A stretch of 64,000 bases of DNA, from assembly GCF_033110965.1 (NCBI RefSeq), contig NZ_CP137003.1:3568336-3632335 (forward strand), written 5' to 3'. Each line of letters starts with the position of its first letter. Positions within the stretch are counted from its first letter, which is position 1. The translations under genes were made by a program, and so were the position numbers. A model generated the notes under the pieces. That model had not been told where the DNA came from. It ran no database searches and saw nothing but the letters and a program-made list of their open reading frames with translations. Positions 25,352 through 32,900 of this stretch are shown here, piece by piece. Source of the DNA: Raineyella sp. LH-20 (GTDB taxonomy: Bacteria; Actinomycetota; Actinomycetes; Propionibacteriales; Propionibacteriaceae).

Positions 25352-25834
25352 ATGGACAACAAGCTGGAGACCGGCGCCACCGCCCCGGCGTTCACTCTGC
25401 TCGACGCTGACGGTGTCGAGGTGTCACTCAGTGACTTCGCCGGCCGGCGGGTCATCGTCTACTTCTACCCGGCCGCGATGACCCCGGGCTGTACGACCGA
25501 GGCCTGCGACTTCACCGCCCTCCGCCCCGATCTGGAGACCGCCGGCGTCGCCGCCGTGCTGGGCATCTCGCCGGACAAGCCGGAGCGGCTGGCGAAGTTC
25601 CGCGACAAGGAGTCGCTCACGGTCACCCTGCTCTCCGACCCGGACCGCACAACCGCGGCGGCGTACGCAGCGTACGGCGAGAAGATCAACTACGGCCGGG
25701 CGCTGATGGGCATCATCCGCTCCACCTTCACCGTCGATGTCGACGACGACGGGGTGGGCACCATTGCGGATGCCAAATACAACGTACGGGCCAAGGGGCA
25801 TGTCGAGCGGCTGCTGAAGGACCTCACCGTCTGA
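25352..25834 (+). CDS. bcp: Thioredoxin-dependent peroxiredoxin, Bcp/PrxQ type
   Basis: A 160-residue peroxiredoxin. The active-site segment MTPGCTTEACDF carries the peroxidatic Cys and, four residues between, the resolving Cys typical of atypical 2-Cys PrxQ/Bcp enzymes. FYPAAMTPGCT and the later conserved Arg/Trp region (IIRSTFTVDVD) agree. It reduces H2O2 and organic hydroperoxides with thioredoxin. The ATG at 25352 was chosen because the peroxiredoxin fold begins at LETGATAPAFTL. A 27-nt tandem array starts 4 bp after the stop codon. Confidence 0.92.
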   Translation: MDNKLETGATAPAFTLLDADGVEVSLSDFAGRRVIVYFYPAAMTPGCTTEACDFTALRPDLETAGVAAVLGISPDKPERLAKFRDKESLTVTLLSDPDRTTAAAYAAYGEKINYGRALMGIIRSTFTVDVDDDGVGTIADAKYNVRAKGHVERLLKDLTV

Positions 25835-25837
25835 TCG

Positions 25838-25999
25838 CAGCGGTCCCGACGGGCCGGACGATCCCAGCGGCCCCGACGGACCGGACGATCCCAGCGGCCC
25901 CGACGGACCGGACGATCCCAGCGGCCCCGACGGACCGGACGATCCCAGCGGCCCCGACGGACCGGACGATCCCAGCGGCCCCGACGGACCGGACGATCC
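25838..25999. repeat. Tandem repeat, 27-nt unit x6
   Basis: Six copies of a 27-nt unit (CAGCGGCCCCGACGGACCGG followed by ACGATCC) run from 25838 to 25999 with exact periodicity. Only the first copy has two substitutions. The array begins 4 bp after the bcp stop. Because 27 is a multiple of 3, long open frames run through it (Ser-Gly-Pro repeats on the minus strand), but these are not taken as genes. Confidence 0.95.
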
Positions 26000-26121
26000 C
26001 GACAAGCCGCGGATCCCGACAAGCCTCGCGGTGAACCGGCCGGACGGCGGATCCGGCCGGTTCACCGCTGGCGCGCGGGCGAGGGCAGACGCCGAGCTCA
26101 GGCACAATGGTCAGTGCTCCG

Positions 26122-26203
26122 GCCGGAGTGGTGGAACTGGCAGACACGCAGGATTTAGGTTCCTGTGCCGCAAGGCGTGAGGGTTCGAGTCCCTTCTCCG
26201 GCA
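26122..26203 (+). tRNA. tRNA-Leu (anticodon TAG)
   Basis: An 82-nt class II tRNA. The acceptor GCCGGAG pairs with CTCCGGC. The anticodon stem CAGGA/TCCTG encloses TTTAGGT, giving anticodon TAG (Leu). A long variable arm (TGCCGCAAGGCG) and the T-loop GGTTCGAGTCC are present. Discriminator A is present, and no CCA is encoded. Confidence 0.95.
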
Positions 26204-26232
26204 CTCGCCGGCCGTCTACTCGGCGTGAAACA

Positions 26233-26355
26233 CCGACCATTCTCAGGCTCCCCGACCACTCTCAGGCTCGCCGACGCTCCGCGGCAACACCGACCGAATA
26301 CGGGGGAATACGGTCGGGGGAACCGACCAACGTCGGGCTCCGCGAGAATCGTCGG
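26233..26355. repeat. Dispersed palindromic element, copy A
   Basis: It begins CCGACCATTCTCA and ends AGAATCGTCGG, matching as inverted ends. The centre holds CCGACCGAATACGG and GAATACGGTCGGGGG. It shares ends and core with copies at 44107 and 47711. The internal part is partly duplicated (ATTCTCAGGCTC/ACTCTCAGGCTC). Confidence 0.72.
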
Positions 26356-26398
26356 CCTCCGCGAGAATCGTCGACCTCCGCGAGAATCGTCGACCTCC
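26342..26398. repeat. Tandem repeat, 19-nt unit x3
   Basis: GCGAGAATCGTCGRCCTCC repeated at 26342, 26361 and 26380. The unit contains the terminal motif (GAGAATCGTCGG) of the dispersed palindromic element, so one element end has been amplified. Confidence 0.88.
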
Positions 26399-26457
26399 GA
26401 AGAGCCATCGACCTCCGGGGAACCATCAACCTCCGGTTAATCACCGGCCCCCCAAGA

Positions 26458-26565
26458 ACCATCGGCCCCGCAAGAACCATCGGCCCCACGAAAACCATCG
26501 GCCCCACGAAAACCATCAGCCCCACGAAAACCATCAGCCCCACGAAAACCATCAGCCCCACGAAA
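26458..26565. repeat. Tandem repeat, 18-nt unit x6
   Basis: Six copies of ACCATCRGCCCCACGAAA from 26458 to 26565. They are AT-richer than the flanks. The remainder of the 26204-26762 gap shows no credible gene or RNA. Confidence 0.92.
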
Positions 26566-26762
26566 ACCATCGGGGACCTCGAACGGCGCCGAGGCGGCTC
26601 CGGGCGCCTGACCCGATGACCCGACCGACGCGGGCGTACGGCCTCCCGCCGACCATCGGCTCCCCCGCGAGGCCGCAGGTCGTCCGGGCCACCCGGCGGG
26701 GGCGCCCCTGCGCGCCGACCCTGGCCAACTTCGCGGTCCAGCCGGAGCTGGGCGCGGCCGGG

Positions 26763-27530
26763 TCAGCCCTGCGCGCCGACCCTGGCCTCCTCCTCGGCGG
26801 ACGTCTCGCCCTTGTCACCCGTCAGGGCACCGTACGTGAGACCGGCGATCGCCGCGCCGACCAGCGGGGCGACGATGAACAGCCACACCTGGGACAGCGG
26901 GCCGGCACCCCCGAACCAGGCCACGCCCAGCGAGCGGGCGGGGTTGACCGACGTGTTGGTGACCGGGATCGAGATCAGGTGGATCAGCGTCAGCGTCAGG
27001 CCGATCGCCAGCGGGGCGAATCCTTTGGGAGCCTTCGCGGACGTGACGCCGAGGATCACCCACAAGAACACCGCGGTCAGCACGACCTCGGTGACAGCAG
27101 CCGCGGCCAAACCGTACCCGTTCGGCGACAGCGCACCGTAGCCGTTGGTGGCGAAGCCCGACTGGACCGCGTCGAATCCGTCCCGGCCCGAGGCGATGAC
27201 GAAGAGGACGCCGCCGGCCACGGTGGCACCCACCAGCTGGGCCAGCCAGTACGGCACGACCGCGGCCCACTCGACCCGCCGGGCGAGAGCGCAGCCGAGG
27301 GTGACGGCCGGGTTGAAGTGACCGCCGGAGATGTGCCCCAGGGCGTACGCCCCGGTGAGCACCGTGAGGCCGAACGCCAGGGCGACGCCGACGAAGCCGA
27401 TGCCCATGTTGACGCCTTCCGGCGCGAGCACCTTGGCAGCGAGCACGGCCGACCCGCAGCCACCGAGGACCAGCCAGAACGTGCCCAGGAATTCCGCCCA
27501 CAGGCGCTTGCTCATCGTTGGGTTGTGCAT
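26763..27530 (-). CDS. aqpZ: Aquaporin Z-type water channel
   Basis: A 255-residue MIP-family channel with six membrane helices and the two half-helix signatures HFNPAVT (about residue 70) and SVNPARS (about residue 198). The selectivity residues suggested by [13 protein letters not shown] and the His in [13 protein letters not shown] point to a water-specific (AqpZ) rather than a glycerol channel, but this is inference. GGAG lies 7-8 bases before the ATG ending at 27530. It is a single-gene unit. Confidence 0.93.
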   Translation of the reverse strand: MHNPTMSKRLWAEFLGTFWLVLGGCGSAVLAAKVLAPEGVNMGIGFVGVALAFGLTVLTGAYALGHISGGHFNPAVTLGCALARRVEWAAVVPYWLAQLVGATVAGGVLFVIASGRDGFDAVQSGFATNGYGALSPNGYGLAAAAVTEVVLTAVFLWVILGVTSAKAPKGFAPLAIGLTLTLIHLISIPVTNTSVNPARSLGVAWFGGAGPLSQVWLFIVAPLVGAAIAGLTYGALTGDKGETSAEEEARVGAQG

Positions 27531-27650
27531 GGTGATTCTCCCTTCTGCCGCGCCGGGAAGGCGGGCTTGGCCTCACCCTAGGGAGCGGAAGGTTCGCGAT
27601 CCGGGCTCGTCAGCGCCACGGCCGACGAGAATCGGCGTTGTCACAGCGAA

Positions 27651-28433
27651 TCAGCAGCCGTCGAAGATGTCGCACAGCATCACGCCAGGGACGGGCGGCG
27701 GCCAGACCACGGTGGCCCATTCGTGGGCGACGATCGGTCGCAACTGACCGATGTCGGCGGGCGATCCGGCCAACACGTGGAGCTGGCTGTGGTGTTGCTC
27801 GATCCCGGCCATCACCCGGTCGACCACCGTCCGACAGTCGACCGTCAGGCCGATCTCGTCGTCGGGCACGCCGCGCCAGTGGTAGAGACTCGTCGGGTCG
27901 AACGGCGGCAGGTCCAGGGCACGCCGGCGCTGCTGCCAGCGGTCGAACTCGCTCTGCGGCAGGACATGGTGCAGGAGACGTCGAAGACCCGGGCAGCCGT
28001 CGGCCCGGAGACGGGCGAAGGCGGCGTCGACAGCGGCCCCGACCGCGATGTGGTCCGGATGACCGGTGACGCCGTCCGGTCCGAAGGTCGCGACCACCTC
28101 GGGCGTCTCGGACGCGAGGACAGCGGCGACCCGGTCGACGAGGTCGGCGTGAGGGATCTCGGCCAGTCGGCCGTCCGGAAGGCCGAGCCATTCGAGACGA
28201 TCCGGCGGACGACCGACGGCGCGCCACGCGGCGACGCACTCGTGCCGCCGGATCACGCCCAGTGACTCCCGGGTCGCCGGGAAATCGTCCCGGATGTGGC
28301 CCGCTTCGCCGTCGGTGGCCTGGACGAGGACGAAACGGAAGCCGTCTTCTCGGGCGTGTTTCGCCACGGTGCCCGCCCAGGTCAGGGCGTCATCATCGGG
28401 ATGGGCCACCACGACCGCGAACGTGCCGGTCAT
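27651..28433 (-). CDS. LmbE/PIG-L family zinc deacetylase
   Basis: A 260-residue enzyme with the zinc-binding AHPDDD near residue 10 and the third ligand region TGHPDHIAVG near residue 126. The family includes MshB (mycothiol biosynthesis) and Mca (mycothiol conjugate amidase). The length and the segment between motifs do not settle which. It could be a sugar deacetylase of other glycoconjugates. The start ATG ends at 28433. A CRP-like palindrome lies 31 bp upstream. Confidence 0.85.
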   Translation of the reverse strand: MTGTFAVVVAHPDDDALTWAGTVAKHAREDGFRFVLVQATDGEAGHIRDDFPATRESLGVIRRHECVAAWRAVGRPPDRLEWLGLPDGRLAEIPHADLVDRVAAVLASETPEVVATFGPDGVTGHPDHIAVGAAVDAAFARLRADGCPGLRRLLHHVLPQSEFDRWQQRRRALDLPPFDPTSLYHWRGVPDDEIGLTVDCRTVVDRVMAGIEQHHSQLHVLAGSPADIGQLRPIVAHEWATVVWPPPVPGVMLCDIFDGC

Positions 28434-28463
28434 GGCACCAGGATGCCACCGCCACCCCGAAAA

Positions 28464-28477
28464 GTGACCTACCTCAC
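28464..28477. promoter_or_regulatory. CRP/FNR-family-like site upstream of the LmbE-type gene
   Basis: GTGACCTACCTCAC is a GTGA-N6-TCAC palindrome 31 bp before the deacetylase start. It overlaps the end of the EamA gene. It shares GTGACCT with the sites at 20327 and 47577-47611. Confidence 0.42.
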
Positions 28478-29644
28478 ACCGGGATGGGTCTCGGCGGCTC
28501 CGGACGTCACCGCCTCGGGGCAGGCCGACTCGGCGCGAGTCGCCTCGGCACGGATCGACTCGGCACGTGTCACCTCAGCAGGGATCGCCGCACCGCGAGT
28601 CGCAACAGCCCGTGTCGCCCCAGCGCGAGTCGCAACAGCGCGAGTCGCCCCAGCCTGTGTCGCCCGAGCACGTGTCGCCCCAGCAGGTGTCGCCCCAACA
28701 CGTGTCGACGCAGCGCCTGGCGTCGGCGCAGGACGGTCTGTCGACCGAAGGCCCTTGGCCGGCAACTGGGAGACGATGATCCCGGCGAGCATCAGCGCCG
28801 CCCCGAGGTAACCGGTCGGTGCCATCCGCTCGCCCAGGAAGAGCGCGCCGCCGAGCGCACCGAACACCGTCTCCAGGCTCATGATCAGCGCCGCGTGCGA
28901 CGGCAGCGCGTCGCGTTGCCCGACCACCTGCAGGGTGTAGGCGACACCCACCGAGACCAGTCCTGCGTACGCGATCGGCCCGATCACCGTGGGCAGCCCG
29001 GCGAACGGGGCGTCCTCGACGAGCATCGCGGCCACGGCGGCGTACAGGCTGTTGGCGACGAACTGCGCGACCGACAGCCGCAACGGATCCAGCCGCCGGG
29101 AGAACCGACTCACCGCGAGGATGTGTCCGGTCCAGAAGACCGTGCTGATCAGGCACAGCAGGTCGCCGGTGTTGATGGCACCCGGTCCACCGATCATCGT
29201 CAGCAGGTAGAGACCGACCACCGCGAGGCCCGCGCCAGCCCAGATGCTGCCGCGGATCCGGTGTCCGAGCACCAGGCCGGCCAACGGCACGGTCACCACG
29301 TACAGCCCGGTGACGAACGCCGCGCTACCGGCCGTGGTGTACTGCAGCGCGATCTGCTGCAGGGACGAGCCGACGAAGAGCAGCACCCCGATCAACAGAC
29401 CCGGTCGTACGACGGCTCTCCAGCGACGTCGCCGCTCGGCCCGCGTGAGAGCGTGGTGATGATCGAGCCAGGCGATCACCGGCAACAACGACAGGGCGCC
29501 GAGCAGGAACCGTGAGGAGTTGAAGGTGAAAGCGCCGACCTGGGCACCCGCCACCTGCGCCACGAACGCGAATCCCCAGATGGCCGCGGCCAGCAGCAGA
29601 AGAAGATTGGCTCGGGTACGACGGGAACCGGCGAGGACGCTCAC
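28469..29644 (-). CDS. EamA/DMT-family transporter with repeat-expanded tail
   Basis: A 391-residue protein. Residues 1-300 form a ten-helix drug/metabolite transporter with two EamA halves (LLLLLAAAIWGFAFVAQVAG at the start, HAALIMSLETVFGALGGALF near the end, and the family signature LFLGERM). Residues from about 300 on are a low-complexity tail of Ala-Thr-Arg-Ala/Val pentapeptides encoded by a 15-nt minisatellite at 28595-28714. Such transporters are normally about 300 residues, so the tail is an acquired extension. The substrate is unknown. Confidence 0.85.
   Translation of the reverse strand: MSVLAGSRRTRANLLLLLAAAIWGFAFVAQVAGAQVGAFTFNSSRFLLGALSLLPVIAWLDHHHALTRAERRRRWRAVVRPGLLIGVLLFVGSSLQQIALQYTTAGSAAFVTGLYVVTVPLAGLVLGHRIRGSIWAGAGLAVVGLYLLTMIGGPGAINTGDLLCLISTVFWTGHILAVSRFSRRLDPLRLSVAQFVANSLYAAVAAMLVEDAPFAGLPTVIGPIAYAGLVSVGVAYTLQVVGQRDALPSHAALIMSLETVFGALGGALFLGERMAPTGYLGAALMLAGIIVSQLPAKGLRSTDRPAPTPGAASTRVGATPAGATRARATQAGATRAVATRAGATRAVATRGAAIPAEVTRAESIRAEATRAESACPEAVTSGAAETHPGVR
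28595..28714. repeat. In-frame tandem repeat, 15-nt unit x8
   Basis: Eight copies of a 15-nt unit like GCGAGTCGCAACAGC from 28595 to 28714, inside the 3' end of the EamA gene. Each adds five residues to its C-terminal tail. Confidence 0.85.
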
Positions 29645-29853
29645 CGACCGATCCTTTCACGTCTCACACAGCGGGCAGGCCGCCGCCACCGAAGCGGGGC
29701 GGTGTCTCGGCCGGCCGCCGACACCCGAGCGGATCACGCCCGCCGGTCGCGTCGTACGACCAGTCCGAACTCGCCGAGCAGATCGGGCAGCAGCAGGGGC
29801 TGAGGCCCGGGCGTCCGGCCAGGAGACTCCCCTGGGCGGCCGACTCCCGAAGC

Positions 29854-31407
29854 TCACCCGCGGACGGTCACCTCGACCACCGGATAGCCGGTGGCACCAT
29901 CGGGCAGGACGTCCGCCACGTCGGCGGTCTGCACCTGACCGGCCGCGTCGTACGCTCGGGCCCTCAGGGTGTGCCGGCCGGGCGCGGCCTGCCAGGTCAG
30001 GTGCCACTGGCGCCAGTAATCCAGCCCGACATCCGGGCCGAGCATGGCGGGCTGCCAGGGACCGTCGTCGACCTGCACCTCGATCCGCCCGATCCCCCGA
30101 TGGGTGGCCCAGGCGACGCCGGCGATCGGCACCGGCCCGGCGGGGACGGTGCCGGTCGGGGTGTCGATCCGGGCGGCGGTCTTCACCGGAGCCTGCGGAG
30201 CCCAGCCGCGGGCCGTCCAGTAGGCGGTGTCTGCGGCGAACGTCGTCACCCTGAGGTCGGAGAGCCACTTGGTCGCCCCGACGTAGCCGTAGAGGCCGGG
30301 GGTGAGCAGCCGGGCGGGTGCGCCGTGGGTGGCGGTGAGGGGGCGGCCGTCCATGCCGAGGGCGATCATCGCGTCCCGGCCGTCCAGCAGCACCGCCAGC
30401 GGCGTCGACGCGGTGAAGCCGTCGACCGACCGGCTCAGCACCATGTCGGCGCCGGGCTCCGGGTCGGCGCGCCGGAGCAGGTCGGCGACCAGGACGCCGG
30501 TCCACCGGGTACTGCCGCAGTAGGGGCCACCGACCGGATTGGAGACGCAGGTCAGGGTGATGTCCCGCTCGACCAGTGGCATCGCGAGCAGGTCCGCCAA
30601 AGTGAGGGTGTACGGGTGAGCGACCCGGCCGCCGATGGTCAGTCGCCAGGTCGCCGGGTCGGGCCGCGGGATCGACAGCGCGGTGTCCACCCGGTAGAAA
30701 TCGCCGACGGCGGTCACCAGCGGGGTCACCCCGGGCACGGTGGTCTCCAGACCGGCCGGCACGGCCGGCGGCGGCGAAGCCACCGGCGGCAGCGTCGCCG
30801 CCGGGAGCGGCCCGCCGGCGCCGCGCCCCGCGGCGAGCCGGGACCCTGCCCAGCCCAGCGCCCCGGCGGCCGCCACCACGCCGGCCGATTCGAGGAACAA
30901 GGTGCGGCGGTCGATGGTCAGCGGGCGCGGCGTGCTGCGCTCCGGGCCCGTTGCGGCGACGCGGACCGCCGGTGTTGACCGCCGCGGACCGTACGCCCAC
31001 CGCAGTTGCACCACGAGGGCCACTCCGCCGACCAGCGCGGTCACCAGGCCGGGGATCGCGAAGGAAGGCTGGGCGCCGGGCCGGGTCACTGCGGCGAGGA
31101 TCAGCACCGCCCCCAGCGCGCCGACCAGGGCGAGCGCCGGTCCGAGGGAGCGCCGCCCGAGCACCCCCGCCGCCCCCGTCAGGGCCGCGGCGACCAGCGC
31201 GATCACCACGGTGAGCATCACCTTGTCGGCCGAACCGAACGTACGGATCGCGAATTCCCGCGCCGCCGTCGGGGTGAGATCGATGACCGCGCCACCGAGG
31301 GCGACCAGCGGGGAGGCCGCGGGGGACGTCAGCGCCGCGACCAGATGGCCCGCGGCGATGCCGAGTCCGGCGGAGGTCACGCCGACGAGCGCGGCGACCC
31401 GATCCAT
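29854..31407 (-). CDS. Membrane-anchored sulfite-oxidase-like molybdoenzyme
   Basis: A 517-residue protein. About four membrane helices fill residues 1-150 (VAALVGVTSAGLGIAAGHLV, VMLTVVIALVAAALTGAAG and others). They are followed by a linker and an oxidoreductase molybdopterin domain facing outside. The molybdenum-ligating Cys is in ITLTCVSNPVGG (about residue 290), and a Mo-co dimerisation-like beta domain ends the chain (GRIEVQVDDGPWQPA). The family includes sulfite oxidases and MsrP-like reductases. The substrate is not inferable. The start is uncertain: ATG ending at 31407 is preferred, and GTG at 31440 adds 11 residues. Confidence 0.85.
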   Translation of the reverse strand: MDRVAALVGVTSAGLGIAAGHLVAALTSPAASPLVALGGAVIDLTPTAAREFAIRTFGSADKVMLTVVIALVAAALTGAAGVLGRRSLGPALALVGALGAVLILAAVTRPGAQPSFAIPGLVTALVGGVALVVQLRWAYGPRRSTPAVRVAATGPERSTPRPLTIDRRTLFLESAGVVAAAGALGWAGSRLAAGRGAGGPLPAATLPPVASPPPAVPAGLETTVPGVTPLVTAVGDFYRVDTALSIPRPDPATWRLTIGGRVAHPYTLTLADLLAMPLVERDITLTCVSNPVGGPYCGSTRWTGVLVADLLRRADPEPGADMVLSRSVDGFTASTPLAVLLDGRDAMIALGMDGRPLTATHGAPARLLTPGLYGYVGATKWLSDLRVTTFAADTAYWTARGWAPQAPVKTAARIDTPTGTVPAGPVPIAGVAWATHRGIGRIEVQVDDGPWQPAMLGPDVGLDYWRQWHLTWQAAPGRHTLRARAYDAAGQVQTADVADVLPDGATGYPVVEVTVRG

Positions 31408-31478
31408 GCCCACAGGATACTTTCGTGTGATTTGCGCCACAATAAGAAGCGTACGGTGGTGCGTCTGAGGGGGATGAG

Positions 31479-32480
31479 ATGCCCGAGGCAGATCTGGTCA
31501 TGCAGGGCGGCGGTGTCAAGGGCATCGCCCTGATCGGCGCCGTGGAAGTGCTGGAGGAACGCGGCTACACCTTCCATCGGGTGGCCGGCACCTCGGCCGG
31601 GGCGATCGCCGCCTCGCTGGTCGCGGCGGGCATCCCGGCGACGACCATGGTGGACATCCTCAAGGCCGCCGACTACCTCCGGTTCCAGGACGGCCAGTGG
31701 TGGGACAACACCCTCCTCGGCAAGGTCATCGACCTCGTCACCCGCAACGGGATCTACCGCGGGGACTACCTGCGCCGGTGGCTCACCGACCAGCTCACCA
31801 CCTACGGCAGGTACGGCCGGACCGGCACCTTCGCCGACCTCGCCTACCAGGACCCGGATCCGGAGCACCATCCGCTGCCCCCCGAACGGCAGTTCCGGCT
31901 GATCGTCGCCACCTCCGACATCAGCGCCGGTCGGCTGCGCTATCTCCCGTGGGACTATCCCGACTTCGGCCGGGTGCCGTCCGGGGAGTCGATCGCCGAC
32001 GCCGTACGGACCTCGATGTCGATCCCGTTCTTCTACCGCCCGGTGCGGTGGACGGCCCCGGGCGGGCGCCGGACCTGGTTCGTGGATGGTGGGATGCTGT
32101 CGAACTTCCCGGTCGACGTGTTCGACGCACCGCCGGGGGTCGCCCCGCGGTGGCCGACGATCGGGATCATGCTCGGTTCCCGGCCCGACGCCGCCCAGGG
32201 CGACGTCAACCCGGTCAAGGGGACACTCAGCTTCGGCCTGGCGCTGCTGCGAACGATGATGGGGTTCTACGACCGGATGCACATCGACGCGGACGGCATC
32301 ATCGACCGGACGATCTTCATCGACACCGGCAAGGTCCGGACCACCCAGTTCGACCTGTCCGAGGCGGACCGGGACATGCTCTACCGGAACGGCCGGGCGG
32401 CGGCCGAGCAGTTCCTCGACGGCACGTCCGATCATCCGGGCTGGGACTTCGCGGCGTACGTCGCGAAGCACCGCAGCTGA
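31479..32480 (+). CDS. Patatin-like phospholipase
   Basis: A 333-residue hydrolase of the patatin/RssA type. The oxyanion loop is QGGGVKGIALIGA near residue 8, the nucleophile elbow GTSAG near residue 41, and the catalytic Asp lies in FVDGGMLSNFPVD near residue 205, giving the Ser-Asp dyad. There is no signal peptide, so it is cytoplasmic or peripherally membrane-bound, and acts on acyl lipids. A GAGGGGATGAG segment precedes the start. Its last codons and stop are repeated four more times downstream. Confidence 0.9.
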   Translation: MPEADLVMQGGGVKGIALIGAVEVLEERGYTFHRVAGTSAGAIAASLVAAGIPATTMVDILKAADYLRFQDGQWWDNTLLGKVIDLVTRNGIYRGDYLRRWLTDQLTTYGRYGRTGTFADLAYQDPDPEHHPLPPERQFRLIVATSDISAGRLRYLPWDYPDFGRVPSGESIADAVRTSMSIPFFYRPVRWTAPGGRRTWFVDGGMLSNFPVDVFDAPPGVAPRWPTIGIMLGSRPDAAQGDVNPVKGTLSFGLALLRTMMGFYDRMHIDADGIIDRTIFIDTGKVRTTQFDLSEADRDMLYRNGRAAAEQFLDGTSDHPGWDFAAYVAKHRS

Positions 32481-32567
32481 CCGAGGGGCACCGCAGCTGA
32501 CCGAGGGGCACCGCAGCTGACCGAGGGGCACCGCAGCTGACCGAGGGGCACCGCAGCTGACCGAGGC
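32468..32567. repeat. Tandem repeat, 20-nt unit x5, over a stop codon
   Basis: Five copies of GCACCGCAGCTGACCGAGGG starting at 32468. The first copy contains the codons for His-Arg-Ser and the TGA of the patatin gene, so the array is a serial copy of that gene's 3' end. Confidence 0.95.
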
Positions 32568-32629
32568 CGGCACCGGACCCGGCGGACCCTGCCGGGCGCG
32601 GGCGGCTTCGGCCAGACCCGCGTACGGCT

Positions 32630-32671
32630 CCGGCCAGACCGTGTCAGGGGTTCCGGCTAGACCGTGTCAGG
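32630..32671. repeat. Duplicated 23-nt segment over a stop codon
   Basis: CCGGCCAGACCGTGTCAGG at 32630 and CCGGCTAGACCGTGTCAGG at 32653. The second copy holds the TAG stop (minus strand) and last codons of the HypC-like gene. The first copy, lying downstream, has lost the stop. Confidence 0.8.
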
Positions 32672-32899
32672 ATCGTCAATCACCCCGAGTTCGGCGAAAG
32701 CCGCCAACGACTGGGCGGCCGACTCGGGGTCGAGCAGGTCGATGGCGAAGCCGTTCTGCACCAGCACGAAATCGCCCACCTGTGCCTCCGGGACGTACGC
32801 CAGGCAACAGGTGATCTCCCGGTCGGCGACCCGGACGTCGGCCATCGGCAGCACGCCCGGCGTGATCCGGATGATCCTGGACGGTACGGACACGCACAC
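32657..32899 (-). CDS. HypC/HoxL-type hydrogenase maturation chaperone
   Basis: An 80-residue HypC-family protein. The defining N-terminal Cys directly after the initiator is present (MCVSVPSRIIRI), followed by the small beta-barrel pattern GDFVLVQNGFAIDLLD. HypC proteins hold the Fe(CN)2CO group with this Cys and hand it to the large-subunit precursor. The GTG start has AGGAGG 8 bases upstream. It lies 1 bp after a large-subunit homologue. The window has a second, more typical hypC at 45849. Pairing with the scaffold-like gene resembles HoxL-HoxV, which is an inference. Confidence 0.85.
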   Translation of the reverse strand: MCVSVPSRIIRITPGVLPMADVRVADREITCCLAYVPEAQVGDFVLVQNGFAIDLLDPESAAQSLAAFAELGVIDDPDTV

Positions 32900-32900
32900 G

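Noticed and set aside
25424..26107. Minus-strand frame with collagen-like Ser-Gly-Pro repeats
   Set aside because: It overlaps bcp antisense and exists only because the 27-nt array keeps frames open. No ribosome site or conserved domain.
26458..26565. Possible CRISPR array (regular short repeats)
   Set aside because: The six units are contiguous 18-mers with no unique spacers, so this is a tandem repeat. No cas genes are in the window.
26107..26619. Plus-strand frame spanning tRNA-Leu (VVELADTQDLGS...)
   Set aside because: This is the typical false frame produced by translating a tRNA-Leu gene, extended by downstream repeats.
29657..29853. Minus-strand frame ending PLLLPDLLGEFGLVVRRDRRA-stop after the molybdoenzyme gene
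   Set aside because: The C-terminus looks protein-like, but the frame is short, opens just after a stop and has no start with a ribosome site. At most it is a gene remnant.
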